From contig JAQQWL010000005.1 in the NCBI GenBank assembly GCA_038363925.1, positions 2,666,001-2,730,000 on the forward strand: DNA of 64,000 nucleotides. The letters run 5' to 3'. The stretch is from Apiospora phragmitis (taxonomy: Eukaryota > Ascomycota > Sordariomycetes > Amphisphaeriales > Apiosporaceae). Numbering within the stretch: position 1 is the first letter of the stretch; each line of letters begins with the position of its first letter. This document shows, in pieces, positions 61,517 through 64,000 of this stretch. The translations under genes were made by a program, and so were the position numbers. Below the pieces are notes generated by a model that worked only from the letters and a program-made list of their open reading frames with translations, was not told the origin of the DNA and did no database searches.

Positions 61517-63460
61517 ACGTAGTCCACGGTCTAATTAAATACTTTTTAAGACCTCGTATAATAAAATATAAATTTATTTAATTATTACGTTTAAAGTTAA
61601 TTAAAACTATTTAAAATTATTTTTATTAAACGCTTTTATATTATTTTAATAAGTATAAGCATTATACTTAAGCTCTCCGTAGATTTTATAGCGTTATAAG
61701 CGCGTTTTAAACATCCTCGTATAACTACTCCTCCTTCGCGATTCGTTTTATAACTATATATTAACATCCTTTTAAAATTATAAGTCTTCTTTAACTTATA
61801 TACGAAATAATCCTTTATTTTATAGCCGTTTTTTTTTTCGTACGGCGGCGCGCCGGCTAAGCATTTTATTTACCTCTTATAATATAGTTACTTTATTTTT
61901 TAAAAAAGCGAGCCGGTATATAACCTACGTTATACCTTTCGTAATTTAATTAAGTTTAATAAAAATTAATATCGAGGAGTTATTTTAATATTACGTAATT
62001 CGATCTCTTATATATTTAATTTAAAACTAAATTTTAATTAAATTATATAAAGTCTTTAATTTTTAAAGTATAAATAAATTAAAAAAGGTCGCTAAAGGCG
62101 TTAATGTATATAATTTTATATTTAATTATAAAATAATATATTCTAGATCGTACGATATAAATCTTACCTTTTAAAAACCTCTTTAAATATTTAAAACGGT
62201 GAAAATCGCTTAAAACGCTTCTAAGAACGCTAGTAAAAAGTCCTCCTTTAAGATATAAATAAGATACGCCCGTATAAAACGCTCGATTTCTTCCTCGTAT
62301 AATCTTTTTAACGTATAAAAATAGCCGATATTAAAAAGTTAAAGCTTATATAATAAAGAAGAAAATATATAAAGTATAATAATCGAATTCTTTTTATAAT
62401 AAAGCTCGAAAGTTATTAAATAATAACTCTTATAATCGTTAAAAATTAATCAGTAATAAATATTTTTTATATAAAACTTTATATACTTATTAAAATATCG
62501 AATCTAATCCTCGCTTTTTTCGTTTATAATTTAGCCGTTTTTAATAATTATAATTATTTAATCCTTTAATAATAAGCTGTTTTTATATATAAAAAAGAGG
62601 TACGTTTTCTCGGTAAATATAATATATAAAAAAATAACGTAACCGTATAATTCGACGCTTTAAATAATTATAACCTATTCTCGGTTCTTTTATTAAATTG
62701 CCTTAAACTTCTCGTATTAATCGAAAATAGTTATAATTATTTTAAACGAGATTTAGCTTATAAAAAAGCCGGTTTCGTTAAAGTTATAAATATCCTCTTT
62801 TAAATCTTATACTTATAAACTATATTTCGTATAAAAGTAAACTACGCGTCGAGATCTTTATAAAGAATTCTTTAATAATTAATTCTTCGATTAAAACGCG
62901 TCTAAAGGTTTAATTACTATTATATAAAGTTAAAGGCTTAATTAATACCGACGCGTCCCGCGTTACGTTAATAAAGTAATCGATTTATTATATCTTTAAT
63001 ACTACTTATTTAAGGCGGAAATAATTACGAATTTAAATCGATTATATATTATATAATTAATTACTCTTTAAAATTCGTAAGCTTTTATATTAACGACTAT
63101 ATAGCTCGTTATAAAATACTATCGTAATACTAGTAACGTAAGGTTATATAAGAGATATTATATATTTATATTATAAATTATACGCTTAATTTAAAATCTT
63201 TTTAAAGCGTTAATTATATATGTTACGATCGGCGGGTTGGTCCCCCGCGGGGTAGCACTTAAGGCGTAGAATTGGACAGAAATGACCCGAAGAGTCATTT
63301 CCGAAGCTTTTGCTTTGTGGCGCAGTGGTTAGTCTACACACTGTAATAATATATTGCTCTCTTTTTATTAACTTATTATTATAAGTAGTAAAAATATAAA
63401 AAATAAAATATAAGTTATAAAGAATTATAAAAAAGTATTTAATTAGACCGTGGATTACGT
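61517..63460. mobile_element. RIP-degraded Tc1/mariner-type DNA transposon (1.94 kb)
   Basis: Terminal inverted repeats of 31 bp lie at 61517-61547 (ACGTAGTCCACGGTCTAATT...) and 63430-63460, identical except for one G/A difference. TA duplications flank them (61515-61516 and 63461-63462). Between them the sequence is extremely AT-rich, full of TpA, with CpA and TpG almost absent, as left by repeat-induced point mutation. No open frame survives. The length, TIR and TA duplication match pogo/Fot1-type elements of ascomycetes, which encode one transposase; assignment to that clade is inference. A 130 bp island of normal composition interrupts it near the right end. Confidence 0.88.
63223..63352. 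mobile_element. Un-mutated insert within the transposon, with tRNA-like A box
   Basis: About 130 bp of normal GC sits inside RIP-mutated DNA. It contains a perfect A-box match TGGCGCAGTGG (63318-63328) followed by TTAG, as in tRNA genes and tRNA-derived SINEs, but no B box follows. A hairpin, GAAATGAC/GTCATTTC with a 7-nt loop, lies at 63279-63301. Its sharp edges suggest insertion after RIP stopped acting here. Its identity (SINE fragment, tRNA relic, other) is undecided. Confidence 0.45.
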
Positions 63461-63462
63461 TA

Positions 63463-64000
63463 TATATGTTTATATATCCATGCCCGGCTGAGTTCAACTT
63501 TGAGAGACCTGGTTTTGTTCGCTGTGCATAGATTGCCAGCCGGTGCATCATTTGGGACGGCCGTGCAGGAACCTACCTGACCTTTACACAGACATGACAG
63601 TAGCTGGTGGCATAAACTTGTGCCTCGCCTTGCCTCGCTTTTGACATACTACATATACTATACTGTGCATGCGGGTATGATCGACCAACGACTATAGACG
63701 GGGGCAAATCTTCTGCTGATTCTAGCGATCCATAACATTAATGGTATTAACTTCCCAGTACTCGTATCTCGGAATGTCCAAAGTCTACCACAGGTGGCGT
63801 ACTGTATTCTGTAGAGGTGCATGCAATCGTCGTGAATTACTAGGAAATGGCATTTCATTCCGTGGAACAGTAAAGTCTCGCCAAGCTTCAGTTCCAGCAT
63901 TGCCACGATATGTTACTTGAATGCCTAGCCATGTCGCGGAGTCTCGGGTATACCAGTATATATATATTTGTAGTTCTGACTAATAACCAAGCTCTACGGC
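63463..64000. other. Right flank, no gene seen
   Basis: Composition returns to normal. A short minus-strand frame (63658-63906) has no supporting features. Confidence 0.55.

Noticed and set aside
61517..63460. AT-rich block as a centromere or mitochondrial insertion
   Set aside because: It is bounded by inverted repeats and TA duplications, and has the dinucleotide bias of RIP.
1..64000. CRISPR arrays, operons or ribosome-binding sites
   Set aside because: The introns and gene content are fungal; no regularly spaced direct repeats of CRISPR type were seen.

Overview
The window reads as nuclear DNA of a filamentous ascomycete (Pezizomycotina, most likely a sordariomycete-type genome). Protein-coding genes are broken by short 48-90 bp GT-AG introns with lariat-like CTRAY motifs. 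Recognisable products are eukaryotic and fungal (Zn2Cys6 factor, ARPC4, UBP6, SNX3, RIM2, sedolisin, Rds1). One island is almost free of CpA/TpG and saturated with TpA, the signature of repeat-induced point mutation (RIP). No species can be named from the sequence alone.

Layout. 1-4986: no supportable gene. 4987-6300 (-): Zn2Cys6 transcription factor. 6301-20475: a 14 kb stretch without a supportable coding gene, with several promoter-like CT-rich tracts and microsatellites. 20476-21689 (+): SAM-dependent methyltransferase. 23606-25084 (-): histidine-phosphatase (phosphoglycerate-mutase family) enzyme. 25885-26990 (+): two small proteins. 27390-30510: divergent pair UBP6 (-) and ARPC4 (+). 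33436-35875 (+): RRM protein behind an intron-like leader. 37140-37837 (+): SNX3-type PX protein. 38701-40029 (-): RIM2-type mitochondrial carrier. 40729-41521 (-): CCDC97-type protein. 42214-44607 (-): sedolisin (S53) protease with a 251 bp MITE inside an intron. 45803-48722 (-): CorA-like membrane protein. 49540-50439 (+): NTF2/SnoaL-like protein. 52586-55063 (+): Gly/Thr/Ser-rich secreted wall or adhesin-like protein. 55828-57581 (-): Ulp1-type cysteine protease, possibly broken. 58562-59960 (-): Rds1-type secreted ferritin-like protein. 61517-63460: RIP-degraded Tc1/mariner-type DNA transposon with terminal inverted repeats and TA target duplication. The genes are mostly unrelated housekeeping and secreted functions; there is no biosynthetic cluster or operon-like unit.

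The most consequential observation is technical. Nine of the genes need a single-base insertion or deletion (ten in all, eight apparent losses and two gains), almost always in or beside a short homopolymer, to give a continuous protein whose introns then stay in phase. This points to uncorrected indels in the assembly rather than mass pseudogenisation, and gene models taken straight from this sequence will be truncated. The most interesting biology is the TIR transposon with an un-mutated insert, the MITE in the protease intron, and a leader upstream of the RRM gene holding back-to-back 3'/5' splice-site motifs spaced exactly 148 bp apart.
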